Positions 16,775 to 25,309 of a DNA stretch of 27,858 bases are shown here, piece by piece (position 1 is the first letter of the stretch; every line of letters starts with the position of its first letter). Position numbers and translations under genes: made by a program. Source of the DNA: JBPESN01 sp051710625 (GTDB lineage: Bacteria; Pseudomonadota; Gammaproteobacteria; Enterobacterales; Enterobacteriaceae). The stretch covers positions 1 through 27,858 of the forward strand of contig NZ_JBPESN010000029.1 of assembly GCF_051710625.1 (NCBI RefSeq). The letters are read 5' to 3'. A model generated the notes under the pieces. It saw nothing but the letters and a program-made list of their open reading frames with translations. It did no database searches and was not told where the DNA came from.

Positions 16775-18310
16775 ATGGCCATCGCCTCACTGTTTGCACG
16801 CCAGCGGCTCCGCGCGCTGCTGGCTCTCGTTACCGGCGCCTGCGGTACCCTGGCATTTTCCCCCTACGATTTCTGGCCTGCGGCTATGGTTTCGCTGGGC
16901 GGCCTGCTGGCGGTCACCCTCAACCGCAGCGCCCGGCAAGCCGGCTGGCTGGGCTTTGTCTGGGGCTTCGGCCTGTTCGGCACCGGCGTCAATTGGGTCT
17001 ATGTCAGCATCGCGCAGTTCGGCGGCCTCCCCGGCCCGGCTAATGTGGCGCTGGTGGTGGTGCTCGCCGCCTATCTGGCGCTTTATCCTCTGCTGTTTGC
17101 CGCCCTGCTGGCGCGGCGGTGGCCGCGCACCAGCCTGTGGCGGTTGGCGCTCGGCGCGCCGGTGCTGTGGTCGGTCACCGAATTTTTACGCAGTTGGGTG
17201 CTGACCGGCTTTCCCTGGCTGGAATTCGGCTACAGCCAGATAGACGGCCCGTTAAAAGGCACTGCGCCGCTGTTCGGCGTACAGGCGATCACGTTCATGC
17301 TGGTGGTGATAAGCGGGCTGGCCGTTTATGCGCTGGCCCAGCGGCGACCGTTGCCGGCTGTCGCCGCGTTGGCCCTGCTGCTGCTGCCCTGGCTGCTGCG
17401 TTCGCTGCATTGGTATCAGCCTCAGCCGGAGCGGGCCATTAACGTCGCGCTGGTGCAAGGCAACATTGCCCAGTCGATGAAATGGGAGGCGAGCCAGGTG
17501 GCGCCGACGCTGGATATTTACCTGCAGCGTACCCTGCCGGCTCTTGGCAAGGCGCAGATGGTTATCTGGCCGGAATCGGCTATACCCGACGATGAGATTG
17601 CCCAAAACGCCTTCCTGACCCGGTTTGATGAACAGCTACGCCAGGGACATACCCGGTTGATCACCGGCATCATCGACGCGCGGCCTACCCCTCACGGCTA
17701 CGATTATTACAACAGCATTATCGTATTGGGCGAATCCACACCCTACCGGTATCCCTCTAAGGATCGCTACAACAAGCATCATCTGGTGCCCTTTGGCGAG
17801 ACGGTACCGTTGGCAAGTCTGCTGCAGCCGCTGGCGCCGCTGTTCAATCTGCCGATGTCGTCGCTCAGTCAGGGACGTTATTTGCAGCCGCAGCTGCAGG
17901 TGACTGGTATGAAGCTCACCGCCACCGTCTGCTACGAGATTATCCTGGGCGGTCAGGTGCGGGATAATTTCCGCTCCGATACCGACTTCCTGCTGACAGT
18001 GTCAAACGATGCCTGGTTCGGGCATTCTATTGGCCCGTGGCAGCACTTCCAGATGGCGCGTATGCGTTCGCTGGAGCTGGGGCGGCCGCTGCTGCGCAGC
18101 ACCAATAACGGTATCACCGCGGTCATCGACGCCGACGGGAAGCCACAGGCGCAATTGCCGCAATTTACCCGCGACGTGCTCAACGTTCGCGTGACCCCGA
18201 CGCAGGGAATGACGCCCTACGCCCGTGCCGGCTCCTGGCCGCTATGGATTGTTACGCTGCTGGCCGGATTTACCGCGCTGGTTTTTGGTCGCTTCCGAGG
18301 AAGCGCCTGA
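16775..18310 (+). CDS. lnt: apolipoprotein N-acyltransferase Lnt
   Basis: An inner-membrane enzyme that adds the third acyl chain to the N-terminal Cys of lipoproteins, needed for Lol export. It is 511 residues from MAIASLFARQRLRALLALVT; E. coli has 512. The N-terminal half has about seven membrane helices. A periplasmic nitrilase domain follows, with the catalytic triad Glu267 (IWPESAIPD), Lys334 (RYNKHHLVPFGE) and Cys386 (TVCYEIILG), then a final C-terminal helix. The frame is open upstream of this ATG, but only as a shadow of ybeX. The start lies 7 nt after the ybeX stop, so the two are likely co-translated. It would act on lipoproteins such as LptE, encoded at 25310. Confidence 0.96.
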   Translation: MAIASLFARQRLRALLALVTGACGTLAFSPYDFWPAAMVSLGGLLAVTLNRSARQAGWLGFVWGFGLFGTGVNWVYVSIAQFGGLPGPANVALVVVLAAYLALYPLLFAALLARRWPRTSLWRLALGAPVLWSVTEFLRSWVLTGFPWLEFGYSQIDGPLKGTAPLFGVQAITFMLVVISGLAVYALAQRRPLPAVAALALLLLPWLLRSLHWYQPQPERAINVALVQGNIAQSMKWEASQVAPTLDIYLQRTLPALGKAQMVIWPESAIPDDEIAQNAFLTRFDEQLRQGHTRLITGIIDARPTPHGYDYYNSIIVLGESTPYRYPSKDRYNKHHLVPFGETVPLASLLQPLAPLFNLPMSSLSQGRYLQPQLQVTGMKLTATVCYEIILGGQVRDNFRSDTDFLLTVSNDAWFGHSIGPWQHFQMARMRSLELGRPLLRSTNNGITAVIDADGKPQAQLPQFTRDVLNVRVTPTQGMTPYARAGSWPLWIVTLLAGFTALVFGRFRGSA

Positions 18311-18319
18311 GGAAATGGC

Positions 18320-18475
18320 ATGCTGCTTGATGAACGCTATGTGCTAAAAAACAGCGCGTAATTGCGCGACTATTACGCCGCCCCCCATCCTGGCGTGCTG
18401 CATAAACAAATCGACCATGTGGATGACTATGCGCGCTAGCTTATCGCTCTGTCGCCCTGCATGAAGGGGCGCAAT
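18320..18475 (+). pseudogene. fragment of a PPOX-like (pyridoxamine-phosphate-oxidase-type) FMN protein
   Basis: The reading frame from ATG 18320 (MLLDERYVLKNSA) continues through an ochre codon at 18359-18361 as LRDYYAAPHPGVLHKQIDHV. It passes an amber codon at 18437-18439 and then reads LIALSPCM. The pattern 'LR-x-Y-x(6)-L-x-K-x-x-D-H-x-D-x(3)-R-x-[FL]IA-x-SP' resembles the N-terminus of PPOX-class flavoproteins (MSMEG_1061/DR2398-like). Nothing further is recognisable downstream. A GAGGAAA precedes the ATG. The family call rests on memory of the pattern and is tentative. Confidence 0.45.
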
Positions 18476-18651
18476 AGCAAAAACCACCGAGGACACGCGG
18501 AGAGGCCCGCGTGCCTTTGCCGCTGCGCCGAGACTTGCCACGCGCCCGCCGGCGGTGGCCCCGTTACGCTGTCTCCGCCGCACCGGATATGCGTCGGCGT
18601 CCATTTGCCCGTCTCTGAATTTTCCTCCTCCTTCTATCCCTCGTGCCCTTC

Positions 18652-18738
18652 GCCTTTAGCCTTTAGCCTTTAGCCTTTAGCCTTTAGCCTTTAGCCTTTA
18701 GCCTTTAGCCTTTAGCCTTTAGCCTTTAGCCTTTAGCC
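18652..18738. repeat. heptanucleotide tandem repeat (GCCTTTA)x12
   Basis: Twelve perfect copies of GCCTTTA (18652-18735) plus a partial GCC. The repeat is non-coding, sitting between the PPOX remnant and gltI. A 7-bp unit would shift frame if transcribed within a gene, but no ORF depends on it here. Confidence 0.97.
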
Positions 18739-19240
18739 CATTATCCATCCATTCTTTAGACTCTTGGTCCTCTCGTTTTTCATTCCCTTGCTCTGTCAGC
18801 ATATACATCGCTTTTGTCTCATAAGGGAGCTTTTTGCGCCTTCAGACTCTGCTGCGCTGCCTGCAGAACAACGTTGATACTCGGTTGATAGGCTGCTCCA
18901 TAGCGGGGCAATAGTTTTACCTAGTATAAATATTGCTGCCAATAATATGTTGAGCATAGCGAGTCGGCGTCACGTGACAAGGGCGCGAACCAGCGTTCTA
19001 TCGCGGTGCAGGTCGCGCACTGGAAACGAGCAAAACACCATTGTGTGCCGCATTTTAGTGCGCAGCAATTTTCAAAACTTCAACATTTTAATGTCAGTTT
19101 ATTTACATTAGGCTATTTTAGCGGTAATTGTTTTGACAAATCCGTTTCAAAAGCGGGTCTTACCTCAGGCCGGCTTGCCGTTACAGGGCCGCCGGACGCT
19201 GATAGGTTTGATACCGTAATCACAGCAAAGGAACAGGAAG
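18739..19240. other. gene-free region upstream of gltI
   Basis: No coding region is supported. The sequence becomes AT-rich from about 18900. Promoter-like TATAAA (about 18934) and TTGACA (about 19133) elements are present without clear partners. The gltI ribosome-binding site is AGGAACAGGAAG, just before ATG 19241. The A/C-rich stretch ATCACAGCAAAGGAACA resembles the kind of site where the sRNA GcvB represses gltI in enterics, but this is only a resemblance. Confidence 0.4.
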
Positions 19241-20126
19241 ATGCACATGCGCAAATTGGCGTTATCGTTAGTGATGATCGGCATTGCCGCCAGTCAGGCT
19301 CATGCCGAAGAGTTAACGGGCACGCCGAAAAAAATCAAAGACAACGGCGTCATCGTGGTAGGTCACCGCGAATCGTCCGTTCCTTTCTCCTATTATGACA
19401 ACCAGCAGAAAGTGGTGGGCTATTCGCAAAATTACTCCAACGCCATCGTTGACGCCGTGAAAAAAAATCGACGCGCCAAATCTGCATCTGCCCATTACGT
19501 CTTCCAATCCCATCCCGCTGCTGCAAAACGACACCTATGATTCTGAATGCGGCTCCACCACCAACAATCTGGAACGTCAGAAACAGGTGGACTTCTTTGA
19601 TACGCTGTTCATTATCGGCACCCGCCTGGCGGTGAAAAAAGGCGGGCCGATCAAGGACTTTAGCGATTTGGCCGGCAAGACCGTCGTCGTCACCGCCGGA
19701 ACCACGTCGGAAGTGTTGCTCAACAAGCTCAATGATAAGGAGCAGATGAAAATGCGCATCATCAGCACCAAAGATCACGGCGACTCTTTCCGCACTCTGG
19801 AAAGAGGCCGCGCGGTGGCCTTCATGATGGATGACGCGCTGTTAACCGGCGAACGCGCCAAATCGCGCAAACCCGATCAGTGAAATATTGTCGGTACGCC
19901 GCAGTCGAAAGAAGCCTATGGCTGCATGCTGCGCAAAAACGACGCCCAGTTCAAGACCCTTATGGATGACACTATCGCTCATATTCAAACGTCCGGCGAA
20001 GCAAAAAAATGGTACGACAAGTGGTTCAAACAACCGATCCCACCAAAGGATCTGAACATGAACTTTGCCATGTCGGACGATATGCAAGCCCTGTTCAAAT
20101 CCCCCAATGATAAAGCCGTAAACTAA
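19241..20126 (+). pseudogene. gltI: GltI glutamate/aspartate-binding protein, inactivated
   Basis: This was the periplasmic substrate-binding protein of the GltIJKL ABC importer. The signal peptide (MHMRKLALSLVMIGIAASQA, cleavage after HA) and the mature start (VIVVGHRESSVPFSYYDNQQ) are clear. The frame is lost in an A-run at 19460-19467: eight A, where nine would give AVKKKID as in E. coli AVKKKLN. Homology resumes in the next frame (PITSSNPIPLLQNDTY), three residues shorter than E. coli in between, and runs to VGTPQSKEAYGCMLRK. A TGA at 19880-19882 replaces the Trp of PDNWEIVG. The last part is intact to 20126. Two independent lesions make it a certain pseudogene. Confidence 0.94.
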
Positions 20127-20269
20127 TAACGATAGGCGGGCAATCCCGCCCTCTTAATTGCTTGCTGACTAAAGGGCCCGGACAGACAGACGCGCCAAGG
20201 CCGTTCCCCGAAGCGCGGGAATACGGGGCCATTCATCAATCTTCAGGGTAGCGCTTGCTACCCTTTTTT
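20127..20269 (+). ncRNA. sroC: possible SroC-like sRNA region between gltI and gltJ
   Basis: In E. coli and Salmonella the gltI-gltJ spacer gives rise to SroC, an RNase E-processed RNA that sponges GcvB and ends at an intergenic terminator. Here the spacer is conserved in size. It starts with hairpin GGCGGG-CAAT-CCCGCC (20135-20150) right after the gltI stop and ends in a strong terminator (20246-20269). I cannot verify the primary sequence match, and its host gene is a pseudogene. Confidence 0.35.
20246..20269 (+). terminator. Rho-independent terminator between gltI and gltJ
   Basis: GGGTAGC (20246-20252), loop GCTT, GCTACCC (20257-20263), then six T. It is a textbook intrinsic terminator 13 nt before the gltJ start codon, as in the attenuated glt operon of enterics. 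Confidence 0.85.
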
Positions 20270-20282
20270 ACCGGATTTTCTT

Positions 20283-20999
20283 ATGTCAATAAATTGGAAC
20301 TTAGAAATTTTTTTTGAGGCTGCCCCGTTCGGCAACACCACCTATTTGGGCTGGCTATGGTCAGGCTTTCAGGTCACCATTGCCGTGTCGTTCTGCGCCT
20401 GGATAATTGCTTTCGTCGTCGGCTCGCTGTTCGGCATTCTGCGCACCCTGCCTAACCGCTTTCTGGCGGAGATCGGGACCTGTTATGTGGAGCTGTTCCG
20501 TAATATTCCTCTGATAGTGCAGCTGTTTATTTGGTATCTGGTGATGCCGGAACTGCTGCCGGCCTCCATCGGCACCTGGTTTAAAGCCAAGCTGGACCCC
20601 ACTATTCAGTTCTTCGTTTCCTCAATGCTATGCCTGGGCTTGTTCACCGCCACGCGCCTTTGCGAGCAGGTGCGTTCCGGCATTCAGTCGCTACTCGCGA
20701 TGGGACTCACGCTGGGACAGCCCTACCACCATGTCCTGCTGCCCAATGCCTATTGAATTATCGTCCCGCCGATGACCTCGGAAATGCTCAACCTGGTAAA
20801 AAACTCGTCGGTCGCCTCGACGATCGATCTGCTGGAAATGGCGGCGCAGGCCAGCAAACTGCTGGATTATTCCGCCCATGCCTATGAGTCTTTTACCGCA
20901 ATTACCCTGGGCTATCTGCTTATCAACGCCGTGATTATGCTGATAATGCATTTTGTCGAAAGAAAAGTGCGCCTGCCGGGCAATCTGGGGAGCAAATAA
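20283..20999 (+). pseudogene. gltJ: GltJ ABC permease subunit, inactivated
   Basis: One of two inner-membrane permeases of the glutamate/aspartate importer. The front is well conserved (APFGNTTYLGWLWSGFQVTI). Two lesions are visible. First, GIQSL joins directly to LAMGLTL, losing about eight codons relative to E. coli QSLPRGQKNAALAMGLTL. This removes the heart of the EAA loop that docks the ATPase; the sister gene gltK keeps it as ARGQSSAALALGM. Second, TGA at 20754-20756 replaces Arg in NAYRVIVPP. The remainder (PPMTSEMLNLVKNS to RLPGNLGSK) is open to 20999. The stop overlaps the gltK start. Confidence 0.93.
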
Positions 21000-21748
21000 T
21001 GTACGAATTCGACTGGAGTTCTACTTTGCCCAGCCTGCCTTATATGTTACAGGGCATGGCCGCAACGCTGAAAATTACCTTTATCGCGGTCGTCGTTGGA
21101 ATCATCTGGGGCACCCTGCTGGCCGTAATGCGTCTGTCGCCTGTCAAACCTATTAGCGCCTTTGCCAAAATATACGTCAACCTATTCCGTTCAGTGCCGC
21201 TATTGATGGTGCTGTTATCGTTTTATCTGGTGGTGCCGAGCCTTCTGCAAAAGGGACTGGGGGTGTCATCGCAAACCGATATCCGGCTCATTTCCGCCAT
21301 GATCACGTTTTCGCTGTTCGAGGCGGCCTATTATTCGGAAATCATTCGCGCCGGTATCGTCAGTATCGCTCGCGGTCAATCTTCCGCCGCGCTGGCGCTG
21401 GGCATGACGCACTGGCAATCCATGCAATTGGTGATTCTGCCGCAGGCGTTTCACGCGATGGTGCCGCTGCTGCTAACGCAGGGTATTGTGCTGTCTCAGG
21501 ATACCTCGCAGGTTTACGTATTGAGCCTGGCCGATTTCTTCCGTACCGCTTCCTCTATCGGCGAGCGTGACGGCACGCAGGTGGAAATGGTGCTGTTCGC
21601 CGGTTTGATTTATTTTGTCATCAGCCTGAGCGCGTCGACGCTGGTGAACTATTTGAAAAAAAGACGGTTAGATGATTTCCCTGAAAAATATTTCCAAGTG
21701 GTATGGTCACTTTCAGGTGCTGACCGACTGCTCAACCGAGGTCAATAA
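20999..21748 (+). CDS. gltK: GltK ABC permease subunit with run-on C-terminus
   Basis: The second permease of the GltIJKL importer. The family core is complete, with several membrane helices and the EAA loop SIARGQSSAALALGM. Normal homology ends around STLVNYLKK; E. coli GltK has 224 residues. Here the frame passes the expected stop and runs on to 249 residues, with a tail translated from the first 77 nt of gltL in another frame. Adding one A to the seven-A run at 21656-21662 would restore LKKKTVR followed by a TGA overlapping the gltL ATG, so a 1-nt deletion is likely. The core may be foldable, but its partners GltI, GltJ and GltL are all broken. Confidence 0.8.
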   Translation: MYEFDWSSTLPSLPYMLQGMAATLKITFIAVVVGIIWGTLLAVMRLSPVKPISAFAKIYVNLFRSVPLLMVLLSFYLVVPSLLQKGLGVSSQTDIRLISAMITFSLFEAAYYSEIIRAGIVSIARGQSSAALALGMTHWQSMQLVILPQAFHAMVPLLLTQGIVLSQDTSQVYVLSLADFFRTASSIGERDGTQVEMVLFAGLIYFVISLSASTLVNYLKKRRLDDFPEKYFQVVWSLSGADRLLNRGQ

Positions 21749-22397
21749 AGGCGAAGTGGTCGTGGTGTGCGGCCCTTCCGGCTCCGGGAAATCGCCGCTT
21801 ATTAAAACCGTTAACGGCCTTGAACCCATTCAGGAAGGAGAAATCCTCGTCAACGGCATCAGCGTTAGCGACAAACATACTAATCTGGCGCAGTTGCGCA
21901 GCAAGGTGGGCATGGTGTTCCAGCATTTTGAGCTGTTTCCCCATCTGTCGATCATCGATAACTTGACGCTGGCGCAGGTGAAGGTTTTGAAACGCGACAA
22001 AGGCGCGGCGCGTACCAAAGGGCAAGCCCTGCTGGAGCGAGTGGGTCTGGCGGCGCACGCCAGCAAATTCCCGGGTCAGCTGTCCGGCGGCCAGCGGCAG
22101 CGCGTGGCGATCGCCCGGACGCTATGCATGGATCCGGTGGCAATGCTGTTCGACGAACCCACCTCCGCGCTGGATCCGGAAATGATAAACTAAGTGCTGG
22201 ATGTCATGGTGGAACTGGCCCAGGAGGGGATGACAATGATGGTGGTCACCCATGAAATGGGCTTTGCGCGTAAAGTGGCTAACCGGGTTATTTTCATGGA
22301 TGAAGGCCGCATTATCGAAGACACGCCGAAAGAGGCGTTTTTTGCCCATCCCCAGTCGGACCGCGCCCGCGATTTCCTGGTGAAAATCCTGCATTAA
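21672..22397 (+). pseudogene. gltL: GltL ABC ATPase, inactivated
   Basis: This was the cytosolic ATPase of the glutamate/aspartate importer, polar amino acid family. Walker A reads GPSGSGKSP at residues 34-42, with Pro in place of the usual Thr after GKS. The signature LSGGQRQRVAIAR and Walker B MLFDEPTS are normal. A TAA at 22191-22193 replaces Glu in DPEMINEVLD, cutting the protein to 173 residues. Homology continues in frame through the H-loop (MMVVTHEMGFARKVANRVIF) to the native end at 22397. The two lesions are independent. Start ATGATTTCCCTG matches the E. coli start MITLKN. Confidence 0.94.
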
Positions 22398-22712
22398 TCG
22401 CCCACCGCACGGCTGGGGGCTGAGTTCCTTGCCCTACGGCGCCCTCTTACGCTTCCCTGCGCGCCGCTCGGCCGAAGCGGTGGCGTCGTCTTCATTATTT
22501 TAGTTGAAACCGGTCTGCATGCCCGTCGTCGCCCCTCACGCAAGGCGGATTTGCCACGCCCGCCGCGAATATCGGCAGAAAAACGGCCCAGCCGGGCGCT
22601 GGGTATTGTTGCCACTATCGCTTATCAACTATGCTAAGCGGATCCTAGCATTATGCTTCATACGCTCCCTGCGCGAGCATCGCCGTATTTCACATAAGGA
22701 CCACTGGCTGCC
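22398..22712. other. gene-free region upstream of leuS
   Basis: No gene is supported. E. coli has rihA and a chaperone-related cluster between gltL and leuS; none of it is visible here, so it was lost or never present. A TATGCT hexamer at about 22630, with TTGTTG 18 bp upstream, could be the leuS promoter. AAGGA at 22696-22700, about 12 nt before the ATG, is the likely ribosome-binding site. Confidence 0.45.
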
Positions 22713-25295
22713 ATGCAAGAGCTTTATCGCCCGGAAGAGATAGAATCCACCATCCAGCAACACTGGCATGAAAACGATACGTTCAAGGTTACCGAAGACC
22801 CCGGCAAGGAAAAGTACTACTGCCTCTCAATGCTGCCCTATCCTTCCGGCCGCCTACACATGGGGCATGTCCGCAACTACACCATCGGCGATGTGATAGC
22901 CCGCTATCAGCGCATGCTGGGCAAAAACGTCCTGCAGCCTATCGGCTGGGATGCGTTCGGCCTGCCCGCCGAAGGGGCCGCGGTGAAAAACAACGCCGCG
23001 CCGGCGCCCTGGACCTACGCCAATATCGATTACATGAAGAACCAGCTGAAACTGCTGGGCTTCGGCTACGACTGGAGCCGTGAAGTCACCACCTGCCGCC
23101 CGGACTATTACCGCTGGGAGCAGTGGTTTTTCACCCGCCTGTATGAAAAGGGGCTTGTGTATAAAAAGACCTCCGCCGTCAATTGGTGCCCGCAAGATCA
23201 GACGGTGCTGGCCAATGAACAGGTCATCGACGGCTGCTGCTGGCGCTGTGACACCAAGGTCGAGCGCAAGGAAATACCGCAGTGGTTCGTGAAAATTACC
23301 GCCTACGCCGACCAGCTCTTGTACGATTTGGACAAGCTGGAGAGCTGGCCCGAGCAGGTGAAAACCATGCAGCGCAACTGGATCGGCCGCTCGGAAGGGG
23401 GGGAAATCACGTTCCAGGTCGCAGATAGCGAAGAAACGCTGACGGTCTACACCACGCGCCCGGATACCTTTATGGGCACAACCTATGTCGCGGTAGCGGC
23501 GGGTCATCCCCTTTCGTTGCAGGCGGCGGCGTCCAATCCAGCCCTGGCCGACTTTATTCAGGAGCACCGTACCACCAAAGTGGCGGAAGCGGACATGGCC
23601 ACGATGGAGAAAAAGGGCATGGCCACCGGCCTGCATGCGGTGCATCCGCTGACCGGCGAGATGCTGCCGGTCTGGGTCGCCAACTTTGTGTTGATGGATT
23701 ATGGCACGGGTGCGGTCATGGCGGTGCCGGGACATGACCAGCGCGATTTTGAGTTCGCCCGCAAATATGACTTGCCGGTGAAACCGGTTATCCGCAATGC
23801 CGACGGTAGCGAGCCGGATCTCAGCGTTCAGGCGATGACCGAAAAGGGCGTTCTGTTCAATTCCGGTGAATTTGATGGTCTGGACTTCCAGGCGGGCTTT
23901 AACGCCGTCGCCGATGCGCTGGTGGCGCAGGGCGTCGGCGAGCGCAAGGTGAACTATCGCCTGCGCGATTGGGGGGTTTCCCGCCAGCGCTACTGGGGCG
24001 TGCCGATTCCGATGATGACGCTTGAAGACGGTACCGTCGTGCCGACGCCGGAAGATCAGCTGCCGGTGGTCCTGCCGGAAGACGTGGTGATGGACGGGAT
24101 TTCCAGCCCGCTGAAAGCCAATCCGGACTGGGCGAAAACCACCTACCACGGTCAGCCCGCGCTGCATGAAACCGATACCTTTGATACCTTCATGGAATCT
24201 TCCTGGTATTACGCACGCTATACGTGCCCGGATTATGACCGCGGCATGCTCGATCCGGCCGCCGCCAACTATTGGCTGCCGGTGGATCAGTACATCGGCG
24301 GCATTGAACATGCGATCATGCATCTCATGTATTTCCGTTTCTATCACAAGCTGCTGCGCGACGCGGGTCTGGTCACCTCCGACGAGCCGGCCAGGCGTTT
24401 GCTGTGCCAGGGGATGGTGCTGGGCGACGCCTTCTACTATCTGACCGCCAGCGGCGAGCGCGTCTGGGTGTCGGCGGTGGATGTCAGCGTGGAACGGGAT
24501 GAGAAAGGCCGCATCCTGAAAGCGACCGATGCTAGCGGCCGCGAGCTGGTGTACGCCGGCATGAGTAAAATGTCGAAATCGAAAAATAACGGTATCGACC
24601 CGCAGGAAATGGTAGAGAAATACGGCGCCGACACCGTGCGCCTGTTTATGATGTTTGCCTCACCGGCGGAAATGACGCTCGAATGGCAGGAATCTGGTGT
24701 GGAAGGGGCCAACCGGTTCCTGAAACGCGTTTGGAAACTGGCCTATCAGCATACCCAGCAGGGTCCAGCGGGCGCACTGGATATCGCCGCCCTGAACGAC
24801 AAACAAAAGGCGCTGCACCGCGAGGTGCATAAAACCATCGCCAAAGTCACCGATGATATCGGCCGCCGTCAGACGTTCAACACCGCCATCGCCGCCATTA
24901 TGGAACTAATGAACAAGCTGGCGAGCGCGCCGCAGCAGACCGGACAGGATCGCGCTCTGCTGCAGGAGGCGCTGGTAGCGGTTGTACGGATGCTTTATCC
25001 TTTCACCCCACATGCCTGCTTTACGCTCTGGCGGGCGCTGGGCGGCGAAGGGGACATCGATAATGCGCCGTGGCCGATCGCAGACGAGGCCGCCATGGTG
25101 GAAGACGCCAAGCTAATAATCATTCAGGTCAACGGCAAGCTGCGCGGCAGGATTACCGTGCCCGCAGATGCGGACGAAGCTCTGGTGCGTGAACGCGCCT
25201 CCCAGGAACATCTGGTGGCGAAGCATCTTGAAGGGACCACGGTGCGCAAGGTGATTTATGTACCGGGTAAGCTGCTTAACCTGATTGTGGGTTAA
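22713..25295 (+). CDS. leuS: leucyl-tRNA synthetase
   Basis: A class I aminoacyl-tRNA synthetase that charges tRNA-Leu in the cytosol; essential. It is 860 residues, identical in length to E. coli LeuS. The ATP-binding HIGH motif is HMGH at residues 49-52, within PYPSGRLHMGHVRNYTIGD. The KMSKS motif is exact at residues 619-623. The CP1 editing domain has the threonine-rich TVYTTRPDTFMGTTY and the aspartate-containing DYGTGAVMAVPGHDQRDFEF. The zinc-ribbon region has VNWCPQDQTVLANEQVIDGC. The C-terminal tRNA-binding domain ends in VNGKLRGRITVP. No lesions are seen. It is followed 14 nt later by lptE, then holA and nadD, the conserved enterobacterial order. Confidence 0.98.
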   Translation: MQELYRPEEIESTIQQHWHENDTFKVTEDPGKEKYYCLSMLPYPSGRLHMGHVRNYTIGDVIARYQRMLGKNVLQPIGWDAFGLPAEGAAVKNNAAPAPWTYANIDYMKNQLKLLGFGYDWSREVTTCRPDYYRWEQWFFTRLYEKGLVYKKTSAVNWCPQDQTVLANEQVIDGCCWRCDTKVERKEIPQWFVKITAYADQLLYDLDKLESWPEQVKTMQRNWIGRSEGGEITFQVADSEETLTVYTTRPDTFMGTTYVAVAAGHPLSLQAAASNPALADFIQEHRTTKVAEADMATMEKKGMATGLHAVHPLTGEMLPVWVANFVLMDYGTGAVMAVPGHDQRDFEFARKYDLPVKPVIRNADGSEPDLSVQAMTEKGVLFNSGEFDGLDFQAGFNAVADALVAQGVGERKVNYRLRDWGVSRQRYWGVPIPMMTLEDGTVVPTPEDQLPVVLPEDVVMDGISSPLKANPDWAKTTYHGQPALHETDTFDTFMESSWYYARYTCPDYDRGMLDPAAANYWLPVDQYIGGIEHAIMHLMYFRFYHKLLRDAGLVTSDEPARRLLCQGMVLGDAFYYLTASGERVWVSAVDVSVERDEKGRILKATDASGRELVYAGMSKMSKSKNNGIDPQEMVEKYGADTVRLFMMFASPAEMTLEWQESGVEGANRFLKRVWKLAYQHTQQGPAGALDIAALNDKQKALHREVHKTIAKVTDDIGRRQTFNTAIAAIMELMNKLASAPQQTGQDRALLQEALVAVVRMLYPFTPHACFTLWRALGGEGDIDNAPWPIADEAAMVEDAKLIIIQVNGKLRGRITVPADADEALVRERASQEHLVAKHLEGTTVRKVIYVPGKLLNLIVG

Positions 25296-25309
25296 CAGAA
25301 GGAGGCGTT

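Noticed and set aside
18652..18738. CRISPR array
   Set aside because: The unit is only 7 bp, strictly tandem, with no spacers and no cas genes.
22854..24347. A 497-codon open frame antisense to leuS
   Set aside because: A shadow of a GC-rich gene; His/Arg/Gly-rich with no family features, while leuS is certain on the other strand.
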